Shown piece by piece: positions 25,187-34,061 of a stretch of DNA of 49,775 bases. The stretch comes from Synergistota bacterium (GTDB taxonomy: Bacteria; Synergistota; Synergistia; Synergistales; Synergistaceae), in the NCBI GenBank assembly GCA_023450745.1, contig JAEXGR010000040.1:1-49775 (forward strand). Reading direction: 5' to 3'. The position numbers and the translations under genes are program-made. Under the pieces are notes generated by a model. That model was not told the origin of the DNA and did no database searches. It was given only the letters and a program-made list of their open reading frames with translations. Each line of letters opens with the position of its first letter. The stretch's first letter is position 1.

Positions 25187-26260
25187 TTAAACCGACAGCG
25201 CCTTCATCTTCTCGGCCTGATCGGCCTCCGAGAGCATACTGATGAGCTCGTAAAGATCGCCGTCCATTATCTGGTCCAGCTTGTAGAGCGTGAGGTTGAT
25301 CCGATGGTCGGAGAGGCGGTTCTGTGGGAAGTTATAGGTGCGGATGCGCTCGGCCCGGTCGCCGGTCCCAACCTGTCCTTTGCGTTCGGCCGCCATTTCG
25401 GCGTTCTGCCGCTGAAGCTCGGCGTCATAAAGCTTCGTGCGCAAAAACTGCATCGCCTTCGCGCGGTTTTTGATCTGCGAGCGCTCGTCTTGGCAGGTGA
25501 CCACGATACCGGTGGGAAGGTGCGTGATGCGCACCGCGGAGTCGGTCATGTTGACGTGCTGTCCGCCCGCGCCGCTTGAGCGGTAGGTGTCGATTTTAAG
25601 GTCCTCCGTGCGAACCTCGACGTCGACGTCCGCCGCTTCGGGCAGTACCGCAACGGTCGCCGTCGAGGTGTGGATGCGTCCGCTCGCCTCCGTCTCGGGA
25701 ACGCGCTGGACGCGGTGGACGCCGCTCTCAAACTTAAGCATGCTGAAGGCCCCCGTCCCGTCGACGCGGAAGACTATTTCCTTGAATCCGCCGATGCCGG
25801 TTTCGCTGCCGGAGATGATCTCCGTCTTCCAGCGCTGGCGCTCGGCAAAGCGCGTATACATGCGGAAAAGGTTGGCCGAAAAGAGCGCCGCTTCGTCCCC
25901 GCCCGCGCCGCCGCGAATTTCGATGATTACGCTCTTGTCGTCGTTGATGTCTTTCGGCAAAAGGAGCACGCGAATGTTCTTCTCCAGTTCGGGGACGCGC
26001 GCCTCAAGCTCCGCGAGCTCTTCCTTAGCCAGCTCGCGCATCTCCTCGTCATCGCCGCCGATCATCTCTTTCGCGTCGGCGATGCCATGCAGCACCGCCT
26101 CATACTGCGAAAAGGCGTCGACGATCGGAGCGAGGTCGACATGCTTTTTGCCAAGAAGCTGCATCTCCTGAGGATCGTTAGCCACCGCGGGATCGGCCAT
26201 CTTCTGCTCTAGTTCGCGGTAACTGGCCTCTATCTCTTTAAGTTTATCTATCAGTTCCAT
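25187..26260 (-). CDS. prfA: Peptide chain release factor 1
   Basis: A 357-residue class I release factor recognising UAA and UAG. Domain 3 holds SGAGGQHVN near residue 230, the peptidyl-hydrolysis motif that PrmC methylates. HRVQRVPETE before it and the C-terminal RIRTYNFPQNRLSDHRI are typical of RF1, with length as expected. Its ATG lies 17 bases inside the end of the DUF1385 gene, with AGGTGG nine bases upstream. RF1 rather than RF2 is judged from overall pattern and gene order (prfA-prmC), and no programmed frameshift near the N-terminus is seen. Confidence 0.95.
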   Translation of the reverse strand: MELIDKLKEIEASYRELEQKMADPAVANDPQEMQLLGKKHVDLAPIVDAFSQYEAVLHGIADAKEMIGGDDEEMRELAKEELAELEARVPELEKNIRVLLLPKDINDDKSVIIEIRGGAGGDEAALFSANLFRMYTRFAERQRWKTEIISGSETGIGGFKEIVFRVDGTGAFSMLKFESGVHRVQRVPETEASGRIHTSTATVAVLPEAADVDVEVRTEDLKIDTYRSSGAGGQHVNMTDSAVRITHLPTGIVVTCQDERSQIKNRAKAMQFLRTKLYDAELQRQNAEMAAERKGQVGTGDRAERIRTYNFPQNRLSDHRINLTLYKLDQIMDGDLYELISMLSEADQAEKMKALSV

Positions 26261-27203
26261 CTTCTACACCACCTGCGGCAATATCTTTATTTTCTCTGTT
26301 CGGGTCAAGCGCCACGTCAAGCGCGGCAATCGCTACCTCCAGCTGGTCGGCGGAGGGTTCGCGCGTCGTTATATATTGAAGCGAGAGCGCGGGCATTATA
26401 CAGTATTTTCCCCAAGTATCGGAGTTTGAGGCGCCGCGGATGAACTCATAGGAGAGGCCGATCACCAGAGGCAGCAGCACGACGCGGCTGCCGACCCTCC
26501 AAGGGATGGAGCCGCCTCCGATCAGGGAGAAGACGACGATGCTCACGACGATCACCACCAAAAGGAACGAAGTCCCGCAGCGTCTGTGGATGCGCGAATA
26601 ACGCGCCACGCTCTCCGGAGTGAGCGGCGCGCCATGCTCATAGGCGTTTATCGTCTTATGTTCCGCGCCGTGGTATTCAAAGACGCGGGCGATATCCCTC
26701 CACATGGAAATCGCCGCCACATAGCCGACAAATATCACTCCGCGCATAAACCCCTCGACGATATTTTTGCCGAGGTGCGAGAGCGCGAAATGTTCCGTGA
26801 CATATTCTGAGACAAACATCGGCAGCGCGAGAAAAATTCCTACGACGCCCAGCAGCGCGGCCCCCACCGAAAGCGCCATCTCAAGGGGAGATATCTTTTC
26901 CTCCTCGCCGAGGCTGATGTCGGCGGAGAGGGAAAGCGCCCTCATGCCGATGCGCATCATCTCCACCATTGTGGCAAAGCCGCGGACGACGGGCCACCGC
27001 CAAATGCCGCCCTTGAGCCACGCGGAGCCGAGCCAGGATTTCAGGCATATCGTCCCGCCGGGTTCCCTGACGGCAAGCCCCCAGTGCTCCGGTCCCTTCA
27101 TGAGCACGCCCTCGATGACGGCCTGGCCGCCCACCGGTATTCTTTTTGGGGGCAGCTCCATCAGCGCCAAAAGCGTCGCCTGAAGCAGCGCGGAGGTCCT
27201 CAT
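26244..27203 (-). CDS. DUF1385 membrane protein (YqhQ-like)
   Basis: A 319-residue polytopic protein of the DUF1385 family. The conserved N-terminal GGQAVIEGVLMKG, the central EYHGAEHKTINAYE and RIHRRCGTSF, and several hydrophobic helices (about 90-130, 150-170, 215-240) are diagnostic. Function is unknown; in Firmicutes and related phyla the gene often lies next to rpmE, prfA and prmC, as here. The ATG overlaps the thyX stop by four bases (ATGA) and there is no clear ribosome-binding site, pointing to coupling. His and Cys in the central motifs could bind a metal, but this is unproven. Confidence 0.88.
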   Translation of the reverse strand: MRTSALLQATLLALMELPPKRIPVGGQAVIEGVLMKGPEHWGLAVREPGGTICLKSWLGSAWLKGGIWRWPVVRGFATMVEMMRIGMRALSLSADISLGEEEKISPLEMALSVGAALLGVVGIFLALPMFVSEYVTEHFALSHLGKNIVEGFMRGVIFVGYVAAISMWRDIARVFEYHGAEHKTINAYEHGAPLTPESVARYSRIHRRCGTSFLLVVIVVSIVVFSLIGGGSIPWRVGSRVVLLPLVIGLSYEFIRGASNSDTWGKYCIMPALSLQYITTREPSADQLEVAIAALDVALDPNRENKDIAAGGVEDGTDR

Positions 27204-27892
27204 CGCGAAAGCACGTCCTCCATATCTTTGTAGGGCTGGCCGCAGGAGTGCGCCTCGCGGCAGGCTCCCTCGACGACGCAGGAGGGCCCCGCCATGCCAA
27301 AAAGCACGGGAGCGGCCTCACGCGCCGCGCGCAGCATCTCGCGCGCAAGCTCGCGAATCTCCCACTGGGCCCGGCGGCAGAGGCGAAGCGCGAAGAAGTG
27401 GTGCAGTTCGCGCGCGTTCATCGTCACGACGATACGCGTCTCTGCGCCGTGCGGCAGAATGAAGCGCGCGTCCTCCTTCGGGACGCCTAAGGAGACAAGC
27501 TTCTCGTAGGCGCGCTGGGCCGCTTCGGTCTGTTCGTTAAAAACGGCAAGCGCCGCGGGATTCGCCTCGACCAAGGGCGGCACTATGCAGCCGTTGCCGG
27601 CCATCCCAACGTAGCGCTGGCTTTGCTGGGAATAGCTGGCCATCCGGTGCCGCACGAGCTGGTGCGTCGCCACGCGGCTCACTCCTTCAATGGCGAAGGT
27701 AAAAGAGGCGTGTTCAAAGGGCGAGAGGTGTCCCGCCTCGCGCAGCATCTTTAAAAAAGAAGCGGTTTTTGCCGGGTCGAGACCGTCAAAGATCTCCGCC
27801 GCGCCCGACGGGCTGTAACATATCTTCGCCGCCGCGGCGACGACTTTGTCCGCCTCGGGCGTCGCGGCGATAAGTTTTACAAAAACACTCAT
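27200..27892 (-). CDS. thyX: Flavin-dependent thymidylate synthase
   Basis: A 230-residue ThyX making dTMP from dUMP with methylene-tetrahydrofolate, FAD and NADPH. The ThyX motif RHRx7S is present (RHR at 81-83, Ser at 91), preceded by FEHASFTFAIEGVSR, and the later RFILPHGAETRIVVTMNAREL is typical. No thyA is in the window. It opens the operon thyX-DUF1385-prfA-prmC. GAGGAG lies about 11 bases before the ATG. A TTGACC / TATAGA pair close upstream could be a promoter, but it would leave almost no leader. Confidence 0.96.
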   Translation of the reverse strand: MSVFVKLIAATPEADKVVAAAAKICYSPSGAAEIFDGLDPAKTASFLKMLREAGHLSPFEHASFTFAIEGVSRVATHQLVRHRMASYSQQSQRYVGMAGNGCIVPPLVEANPAALAVFNEQTEAAQRAYEKLVSLGVPKEDARFILPHGAETRIVVTMNARELHHFFALRLCRRAQWEIRELAREMLRAAREAAPVLFGMAGPSCVVEGACREAHSCGQPYKDMEDVLSR

Positions 27893-28110
27893 TCCGGCAC
27901 CACTCCTCTATAGTTGTCAGTATTATGAGGTCAAAAAAATTTCCTCGCGGCCGCGAAACGAAAAGACGATCCGCGCCGCAAGCGCGACCACAGAGATAAA
28001 AACGCGGTCTGCGATATCCCTGCATATTAATTACGCCGGTGGGAAGCCGCCGGCTGCCGCTTTGCAAGCTGACGGCGGCGCCGGAAGGCGCGCGCAGTCA
28101 GCGGCTCCTA

Positions 28111-28146
28111 AACAAAAGAGGGGGTCCGCCCAAGCGCCCCCCTCTT
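28111..28146 (-). terminator. Intrinsic terminator of rpmE
   Basis: Minus strand: a 9-bp stem AAGAGGGGG / CCCCCTCTT (arms 28138-28146 and 28116-28124), extended by GC pairs in the loop, followed by TTGTTT. It lies directly after the rpmE stop. Confidence 0.8.
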
Positions 28147-28157
28147 AATTCAAAAAG

Positions 28158-28394
28158 CTATTCGGCGGTTTCGTTGACGTTCTTCTGTCCGTAGTTCACG
28201 CCGGCATACTTCTGACGGAACTTCTCCAGACGTCCCGCTTCGATGACGCGGCCCTTCTTGCCAGTATAGAACGGATGGCAGGCGTTGCAGACCGAAACTC
28301 TCATGTCGCCCACTGTGGACTTTGTCTCAAATGTATTGCCACAGGCGCAAGTCACCTTGCAGGTTTCGTATTTCGGGTGGATGTCCTTCTTCAT
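28158..28394 (-). CDS. rpmE: 50S ribosomal protein L31 (zinc-binding type)
   Basis: A 78-residue L31 of the C+ type: starts MKKDIHPKYE, has CKVTCACG and VCNACHPFYTGK giving the four-cysteine zinc ribbon, and ends in an acidic tail. It is probably transcribed alone, between the promoter at 28441-28469 and the terminator at 28111-28146. GGAGGTG stands eight bases before the ATG. Zn-type L31 can act as a zinc store; no zinc-free paralogue is present here. Confidence 0.97.
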   Translation of the reverse strand: MKKDIHPKYETCKVTCACGNTFETKSTVGDMRVSVCNACHPFYTGKKGRVIEAGRLEKFRQKYAGVNYGQKNVNETAE

Positions 28395-28440
28395 TTATTG
28401 CACCTCCAGATGTTCAAGTACGTCTAACATACAGCAATGT

Positions 28441-28469
28441 ATTATATGCCAGATCGCCTGCTGACGCAA
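28441..28469 (-). promoter_or_regulatory. Promoter of rpmE
   Basis: Minus strand: TTGCGT (28469-28464), 17-base spacer, perfect TATAAT (28446-28441), 47 bases before the ATG. The -35 is weak. Confidence 0.5.
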
Positions 28470-28540
28470 GTTCTCCGTCTTGATTTTATTGACCGAATTT
28501 TTAGTGTTAATCTTCAAGCGCGCGATGGCGCTTTCGCGCT

Positions 28541-29719
28541 TTATCCGCGCGCCGCCTCGTAAATTTTCACGATGTCTTCGTATCCCAGTTTTTTGAAGCC
28601 GCCGATGACGCGCGCGCCGTAGAACGTACATTTTTCGGCGAGTTCCGCTATCTGCGCGTCGCTTATCTCGTAGCCGAGCTCACGGATGTTCGTCGGCATC
28701 CCGACCGCGCGATAGAACTTCTCCATCGCGGCGATTCCCGCAAGCGCCGTCTCCCGTTCCCCTGCGCCGGAGGATACGCCCATCACGTTCACGGCAAACT
28801 GAGCGAAGCGCGCGCAGCCGGCGTCCATCACGTAGCGGGCCCACGAGGCCCAGATCGCCGCAAGCCCCGCGCCGTGCGAACAGTCGAACATGCCGCTGAG
28901 CTCGTGTTCGATCTGATGGGCGGCCCAGTCCTCCACCGAGCCGCAGCCCGTCAGTCCGTTATGCGAGAGGCTGGAGGCCCACATCATATTGGCGCGGGCG
29001 GCATAATCCGCGGGGTCTTCGCGCAGCGTATATGCGCACTTTATCACCGTGCGTATCAGCCCTTCGGCGAGCGCGTCGGTGAGGGTGAGATCTTTTTCCG
29101 TGGTAAAGTAACGCTCCATCGTGTGCATCATGATATCGACCGCGCCGTTTGCCGTCTGATAGGGCGGCAGCGTGTAGGTCAGTTCGGGGTTCAGCACCGC
29201 GAAGCGCTGGCGCGACAGGTCGTTCCGGTATCCGCGCTTGAGCCCGCCATTCTCGTTCGTGATGACGCTGGAGTTGCTCATTTCACTTCCCGCGGCGGCG
29301 ATCGTCAGCACGCAGCCCATCGGCAGACACGCTTTCGCGGCCGCCTTGCCCGTATAAAAGTCCCAGACGTCGCCCTCGTACGGAACGCCGTAGCCGATCG
29401 CCTTCGCGGTATCGATGACGCTGCCGCCGCCCACGGAGAGCAAAAAGTCCACGCCTTCGCGGCGGCAGAGCTCTATCCCCTCGCGGACCTTCGAAAGACG
29501 CGGGTTCGGGACGACGCCCGCAAGCTCGAGGCGCGTTACGCCCGCCTCGTCGAGCGAGGCGGCGATACGGCCGAGCAGCCCGCTGCGTTTGGCGCTGCCG
29601 CCGCCGTAGACGACCAGCGCCTTCCGGCCTCCCTGCTCGCGAATCAGCGTTCCCGTCTCTTTTTCCACGCCTTTTCCAAAGACGACCTTCGTCGGCGCGT
29701 AATAGGTGAAATTCTGCAT
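28541..29719 (-). CDS. Iron-containing alcohol dehydrogenase
   Basis: A 392-residue group III alcohol dehydrogenase, closest in pattern to the butanol dehydrogenases BdhA/YugJ, reducing aldehydes to alcohols with NAD(P)H. The dinucleotide site is VGGGSVIDTAKAI. Metal ligands are visible in order: Asp in NGAVDIMMH, His in MMHTMERYF, His in AAHQIEHEL and His in DCSHGAG. It follows polA by 58 bases with AGAGG before the ATG, and a CTTTATATAAAG palindrome (29747-29758) lies in the gap and may be part of its own promoter. The true substrate cannot be known; a fermentation or detoxification role is likely. Confidence 0.92.
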   Translation of the reverse strand: MQNFTYYAPTKVVFGKGVEKETGTLIREQGGRKALVVYGGGSAKRSGLLGRIAASLDEAGVTRLELAGVVPNPRLSKVREGIELCRREGVDFLLSVGGGSVIDTAKAIGYGVPYEGDVWDFYTGKAAAKACLPMGCVLTIAAAGSEMSNSSVITNENGGLKRGYRNDLSRQRFAVLNPELTYTLPPYQTANGAVDIMMHTMERYFTTEKDLTLTDALAEGLIRTVIKCAYTLREDPADYAARANMMWASSLSHNGLTGCGSVEDWAAHQIEHELSGMFDCSHGAGLAAIWASWARYVMDAGCARFAQFAVNVMGVSSGAGERETALAGIAAMEKFYRAVGMPTNIRELGYEISDAQIAELAEKCTFYGARVIGGFKKLGYEDIVKIYEAARG

Positions 29720-29777
29720 AAATCAAAGACCTCTTTTCTTTTAAAACTTTATATAAAGATTGGTGATCTGTTTTATC

Positions 29778-32327
29778 CTATACCTCTTTCAGGGAAAGGC
29801 CCCGTTTCGGCTCCGCCTTGAGCGGCACCTTAAGGATATCGACGGCCTCCATCGTCTCTACAAGCAGCTTCTCCACCGCGCAGGCCTCGTCCCGGCGGCA
29901 TTCGCAGACGATGGAGTCGTGAATCTGAAGCACCGTCTTCGCCTCGGGGAATTCTTTTTCGAGCGCGTTGTCGAAGCGGAAGAGGGCGACCTTGGCGATA
30001 TCGGCCGCCGTGCTCTGGAGCGGCGTGTTCACCGCGACGCGGTTGATGGGGTTGTTGCCTCGCCCTTCGATCGTGCTAACCTCCGAGAGCGGGCGTATCC
30101 GCCCGAAGTGCGAACGGGTAAAGCCCCGCTCTTTAGCCTCCGCGACGCTCTCGCTCATATATTTCTGTACTTTGGGCAGCACGCTGAAATATTTATCCAC
30201 CATCTGAGCGGCCACGTTGCGCGGAACTCCCAGCCGCTGCGCCAGGCCGAAGGCGCTCATACCATAGATGAGGCCGAAATTTACCACCTTTGCGAAACGG
30301 CGCTGTTCGGAGGTGATATCCTCCGACGGCAGCCCAAAGACCCAGGAAGCCGTCTCAAGATGGATGTCGTGCCCGTCACGGAAAGCCTGTATCAGCTTTT
30401 CCTCGCCCGTCAGGTCGGCGAGGACGCGCAGCTCGATCTGCGAATAGTCCGCCGCGACAAAGACCGCATCGCCGCCGCGCGGCGTGAAGCAGGCGCGGAA
30501 GCGGTCCGCCCAGTCGCCGAAGACCGGCATGTTCTGAACGTTGGGGTCTTTGCTCGCAAGACGCCCCGTGCCGGTGGCGAGGTGGTCGAAGGTCGAATGG
30601 ATGATGCCGCCGCCCTCGCGGCTCAGCTTCAGAAAGGGCTGCACAAACCCCGTCTGTACTTTAGATTCTTCACGGTAACTGATGATCTTCCGCGGCACGA
30701 CGCAGAGCGGCTCCGGCAGTTTGGAAAGCTCGTCAAGCACGTAGGCGTCCGTCGAATAGCCGCTCTGGTTCTTCTTGATCGGCGGCAGCATCAGCCTCTC
30801 AAAGAGAAGCTGCCCCACCTGTTTAGGCGAAGACAGGTTTATCTTCTCTCCCACGTAACTCTCGATATCATCCTCAGCCGCCGCGATGTTTTGGGAGAGC
30901 TCTTTTTCGACGGCGGCGAGCATCCCGGCGTCGGCGTGTATTCCCGTGCGGCACATCTTCGCCAGCGTCTTGGAGAGCGGCAGGTCTATCCCCAGCATGA
31001 CTTTCTCAAGGCCGTATTTTTGTAAATCAGGCTCAAAGGCGGCGTAGAGGTCAAAGAGCCGCAAAGCCAATTCGCGGTCTACGGGCAGCGGGCCGCCGAT
31101 CGCGCGGGCGATGCCTTTTACTCCGCCGCGGTCGGGATGGAGCAGGTAATTGGCGATCTCCAGGTCATGTATCCTCTCAAAAGGCGGCAGCGGCAGCTCC
31201 GGATAGAGGGAAGCCAGCGTCCGGCAGCCGTAGAGCGTAAGCGTCCCGCGCTCCGTCCAGCGGCGGAATTTTTCGCGTTCCTCCGGCAAAGTGAGGTCTA
31301 AGTTGGCGACCCTGCCGCCGCGGTCCGCAATGGCGAAGCCGCCGCACACGATTGCCGCCGGCGCAAGCGCGAGCTCGTCCGCGGCAAGCAGCTCGTCAAG
31401 GGAGACATCCGTTGATTTTATCTCCCGGTTGAGGCGGCTCTGCGGCTCTTCCTCCGCGGCCGGCGCCGCGCCGCCGGTAAAGCGTTCGAGCAGCTTTTTA
31501 AGCCCCAGCCGGCGGCAGAGCTCCGACAGCTTTTCTATCGAGGGGTCTTTTATTTCAAGCTCGCCGAAGGAAACTGGCTCCGTCGGCTGGGGAACGATCA
31601 GTTCACGGCTGCGAAAGGCAAGCTTCCGGTGTTCTTCGAGCTTATTACGGCGCGCCTTGGAGACCTCGTCAAGGTTTTCATAAATTCCCTCCAACGTCCC
31701 GTACTTGCCGACAAGCTCCTTCGCCGTCTTGTCGCCGATGCCGGGAACGCCGGGGATGTTATCCACCGCGTCTCCCACGAGGGCGAGATAATCGGCCATC
31801 AGCGGCGGGGCGAAACCGTACTTTTCCTTAAAATTTTCTTCGTCGTAGAGATTGAAATCCGTCACGCCGCGCGAGGGGCGGATAACCTCTACGTCGCCGT
31901 TTATCGCCTGAAAAAGATCCTTGTCGGCGGAGAGGATCCTCACGCCCCAGCCGCCGCGCGCGCCGGCCGCGGCCGTCGAAACGATACAATCGTCAGCCTC
32001 CACGCCCTCGCGCATAAACACCGGCAGCCCCATCAGGCGGCACAGCTCGACGATCAGCGGCAGCTGCGCCTTGAAGGATTCCGGCGTCGGCCTGCGCCCC
32101 TCCTTATAGTTTTCAAACAGCTCGTGGCGTTTGGTGGGCCCTTTGACGTCAAAGAAGATCCCCACTCCCTCGGAGGGCCACTCCTCCAGCGCCTTCATCA
32201 GCATATTCACAAACCCGAGGATGGCGTTCGTTGGCGTTCCGTCCGCCGCCGCGAGGTTCTCCGGCAGAGCGTAATAGCCCCGAAACGCAAGCCCATGTCC
32301 GTCTATCAGCAACATTTGTTTTTTCAT
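29778..32327 (-). CDS. polA: DNA polymerase I
   Basis: An 849-residue family A polymerase for repair and Okazaki-fragment processing. Residues 1 to about 290 are the 5' nuclease (LLIDGHGLAFRGYYAL, GVEADDCI, ILSADKDLFQ, PGVPGIGDKTA). The middle region has lost the Asp/Glu residues of the 3'-5' exonuclease, as in Bacillus and Thermus enzymes. The polymerase part has motif A (ADYSQIELR), motif B (RRFAKVVNFGLIYG) and motif C as QIHDSIV, where most relatives have HDE. Several in-frame starts exist; ATG 32327 gives the family N-terminus MKKQMLLIDGHG and has GGGG about 9 bases before it. It diverges from gltX and is followed by the alcohol dehydrogenase. Confidence 0.96.
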   Translation of the reverse strand: MKKQMLLIDGHGLAFRGYYALPENLAAADGTPTNAILGFVNMLMKALEEWPSEGVGIFFDVKGPTKRHELFENYKEGRRPTPESFKAQLPLIVELCRLMGLPVFMREGVEADDCIVSTAAAGARGGWGVRILSADKDLFQAINGDVEVIRPSRGVTDFNLYDEENFKEKYGFAPPLMADYLALVGDAVDNIPGVPGIGDKTAKELVGKYGTLEGIYENLDEVSKARRNKLEEHRKLAFRSRELIVPQPTEPVSFGELEIKDPSIEKLSELCRRLGLKKLLERFTGGAAPAAEEEPQSRLNREIKSTDVSLDELLAADELALAPAAIVCGGFAIADRGGRVANLDLTLPEEREKFRRWTERGTLTLYGCRTLASLYPELPLPPFERIHDLEIANYLLHPDRGGVKGIARAIGGPLPVDRELALRLFDLYAAFEPDLQKYGLEKVMLGIDLPLSKTLAKMCRTGIHADAGMLAAVEKELSQNIAAAEDDIESYVGEKINLSSPKQVGQLLFERLMLPPIKKNQSGYSTDAYVLDELSKLPEPLCVVPRKIISYREESKVQTGFVQPFLKLSREGGGIIHSTFDHLATGTGRLASKDPNVQNMPVFGDWADRFRACFTPRGGDAVFVAADYSQIELRVLADLTGEEKLIQAFRDGHDIHLETASWVFGLPSEDITSEQRRFAKVVNFGLIYGMSAFGLAQRLGVPRNVAAQMVDKYFSVLPKVQKYMSESVAEAKERGFTRSHFGRIRPLSEVSTIEGRGNNPINRVAVNTPLQSTAADIAKVALFRFDNALEKEFPEAKTVLQIHDSIVCECRRDEACAVEKLLVETMEAVDILKVPLKAEPKRGLSLKEV

Positions 32328-32489
32328 ATAACCCATCCCCGCTGTCTTTAGGATATAATATTCATTCGTGGCAGTAAGTCTATGCGCCGCCAACGCGGTT
32401 CGTCTATAATACTCCAAAGATCATTTTAAAGGAATCGCCCTTGTGGCCGCCACACATAATATGCAAAAATTTTGGGGAGGAAAGAATAA

Positions 32490-33830
32490 ATGACCGATAA
32501 GGTAAGAGTAAGATTCGCGCCGAGCCCGACGGGATCGCTGCACATCGGCGGAGCGCATACAGCGCTCTTCAACTGGCTGCTCGCGCGCCGCACGGGGGGC
32601 AGCTTTGTGCTCCGCATCGAAGACACCGACATGGAGCGCTCCACCAAAGAATACGAGCGGAGCATCCTCGACGGTATGCGCTGGATGGGGCTCGATTGGG
32701 ACGAAGGCCCCGACATAGGCGGCGATTTCGGCCCCTACCGCCAGTCCGAGCGTATGCACCTCTATCAAAAATACGCCCGGCAGCTGCTCGACGAGGGCAA
32801 AGCCTACGAGAAGGACGGCGCGGTGTTTTTCAAAGTGCAGCCCGGCCGCCACGTCCACTTCCACGACGAGGTCTACGGCGACATCGACGTCGAGAGTGAA
32901 AACGTCTCCGTCAATCAGGACGGCACGATAAAGGACGTCGTCATTATGAAACGCGACGGCATGCCCACCTACAACTATGCCGTCGTCATCGACGACTACA
33001 CGATGGGGATCAATATGGTCGTCCGCGGCGAAGACCACGTCATCAACACGCCGAAGCAGCTTCTCATTTACGACGCCCTCGGCTTTGAGCCCCCGCGCTT
33101 CGCGCACCTTCCGATGATTCTCGGCAAAGACAAGAAGAAACTCTCGAAACGCCAGGGGGCGACCTCCGTCTTTGAATACAACGATCTGGGCTATCTCCCC
33201 GACGGCGTCTTCAACTTTCTCGCGCTGCTCGGCTGGTCGCCGAGAAACGGCGCGGAAGTCTTTTCGCGCGAAGAGGCGGTGGAACTCTTCGACATCAAAA
33301 ACGTTACGAGAAAACCTGCGGTGCTCGACATCGACAAGCTCAACCACATAAACCAGGAGCAGATGAAGCGCATGGCGCCGGAAAAGCTGCTTGCGGTGAT
33401 CCGCCCCTTCTGGGTACAGATGGGACTGCCGGTGGAAAAATTCAGCGACGATTATCTCGCCGCCTCGCTGAAGACGATGGGCGGCCGCGGCCAGACGACG
33501 ATCCAGGTCGCCGAATACAGCGACTACTTCCTTGATTTCGCTAAAGTACAGGAGCGCTACGACGGCGGCGACATCAAGGAAGAGCTGCGCCCGAAGCTGA
33601 AAAAGATCTACGGCGAATTCCTCGGCGCGTGGGGCGACGGCGCGCCCGAACACCTCCATGAAAAGGCGCAGGAAGTCTTCACCGCTAACGAAAGCTCGAT
33701 GAAGGAATCGGCGACGCCGATGCGCTGGGCTCTCACGGGCCGCAAAGTCAGCCCCGGCGTCTTCGAGGTGGCAAGCCAGCTAGGCAAAGAGGAAACAAAA
33801 AGGCGGCTGGAATTTTACGGACTGGCGTAA
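32490..33830 (+). CDS. gltX: Glutamate--tRNA ligase
   Basis: A 446-residue class I synthetase charging tRNA-Glu. FAPSPTGSLHIGGAHTALFN contains the HIGH-type motif near residue 18; LRIEDTD follows; the KMSKS counterpart is KKLSKR near residue 216. The C-terminal anticodon-binding part is present but the protein is somewhat shorter than the usual 465-490 residues. GGGGAGG lies nine bases before the ATG. As glnS is in the same window, this enzyme is presumably of the discriminating type, but that cannot be read with certainty. It diverges from polA across about 160 bases. Confidence 0.96.
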   Translation: MTDKVRVRFAPSPTGSLHIGGAHTALFNWLLARRTGGSFVLRIEDTDMERSTKEYERSILDGMRWMGLDWDEGPDIGGDFGPYRQSERMHLYQKYARQLLDEGKAYEKDGAVFFKVQPGRHVHFHDEVYGDIDVESENVSVNQDGTIKDVVIMKRDGMPTYNYAVVIDDYTMGINMVVRGEDHVINTPKQLLIYDALGFEPPRFAHLPMILGKDKKKLSKRQGATSVFEYNDLGYLPDGVFNFLALLGWSPRNGAEVFSREEAVELFDIKNVTRKPAVLDIDKLNHINQEQMKRMAPEKLLAVIRPFWVQMGLPVEKFSDDYLAASLKTMGGRGQTTIQVAEYSDYFLDFAKVQERYDGGDIKEELRPKLKKIYGEFLGAWGDGAPEHLHEKAQEVFTANESSMKESATPMRWALTGRKVSPGVFEVASQLGKEETKRRLEFYGLA

Positions 33831-33941
33831 ACGCATAAAACGCGGCAAGGGCGCGAATGAAAGTATGAATCCGCGCCCTGCCCGCTTTCCGAGACGAGAT
33901 AAATAAAAAGGGCCCCCTTGCGCCAAGGCTTCCTTGCAGAC

Positions 33942-33974
33942 AAAAAAACGTCCCTCGCTGCAAAAGCGGGGACG
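33942..33974 (-). terminator. Intrinsic terminator downstream of nhaC
   Basis: Minus strand: stem CGTCCCCGCT / AGCG-GGGACG type with one bulge (arms 33965-33974 and 33949-33959), five-base loop, then TTTTTTT (33948-33942). A second, imperfect GC hairpin at about 33841-33884 after gltX lacks a T-run and may end gltX transcription less tightly. Confidence 0.8.
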
Positions 33975-34061
33975 AAAAAATAGTCGTTGATATTTATGCG
34001 TTGACGCAATTACCGCTCAAACTAAACCTCATAAGGAGAGAACCCGCGACGCCAAGACCGC

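Noticed and set aside
27893..28110. Possible folate or other riboswitch upstream of thyX
   Set aside because: Only generic GC hairpins are seen; no conserved core I can recognise.
29760..31025. 421-codon open frame antisense to polA
   Set aside because: Lies over the polymerase domain of polA; no motif of its own.
32421..33659. 412-codon open frame antisense to gltX
   Set aside because: Long but Val/Asp/Phe-rich with no motif; gltX on the opposite strand has the full synthetase signatures.
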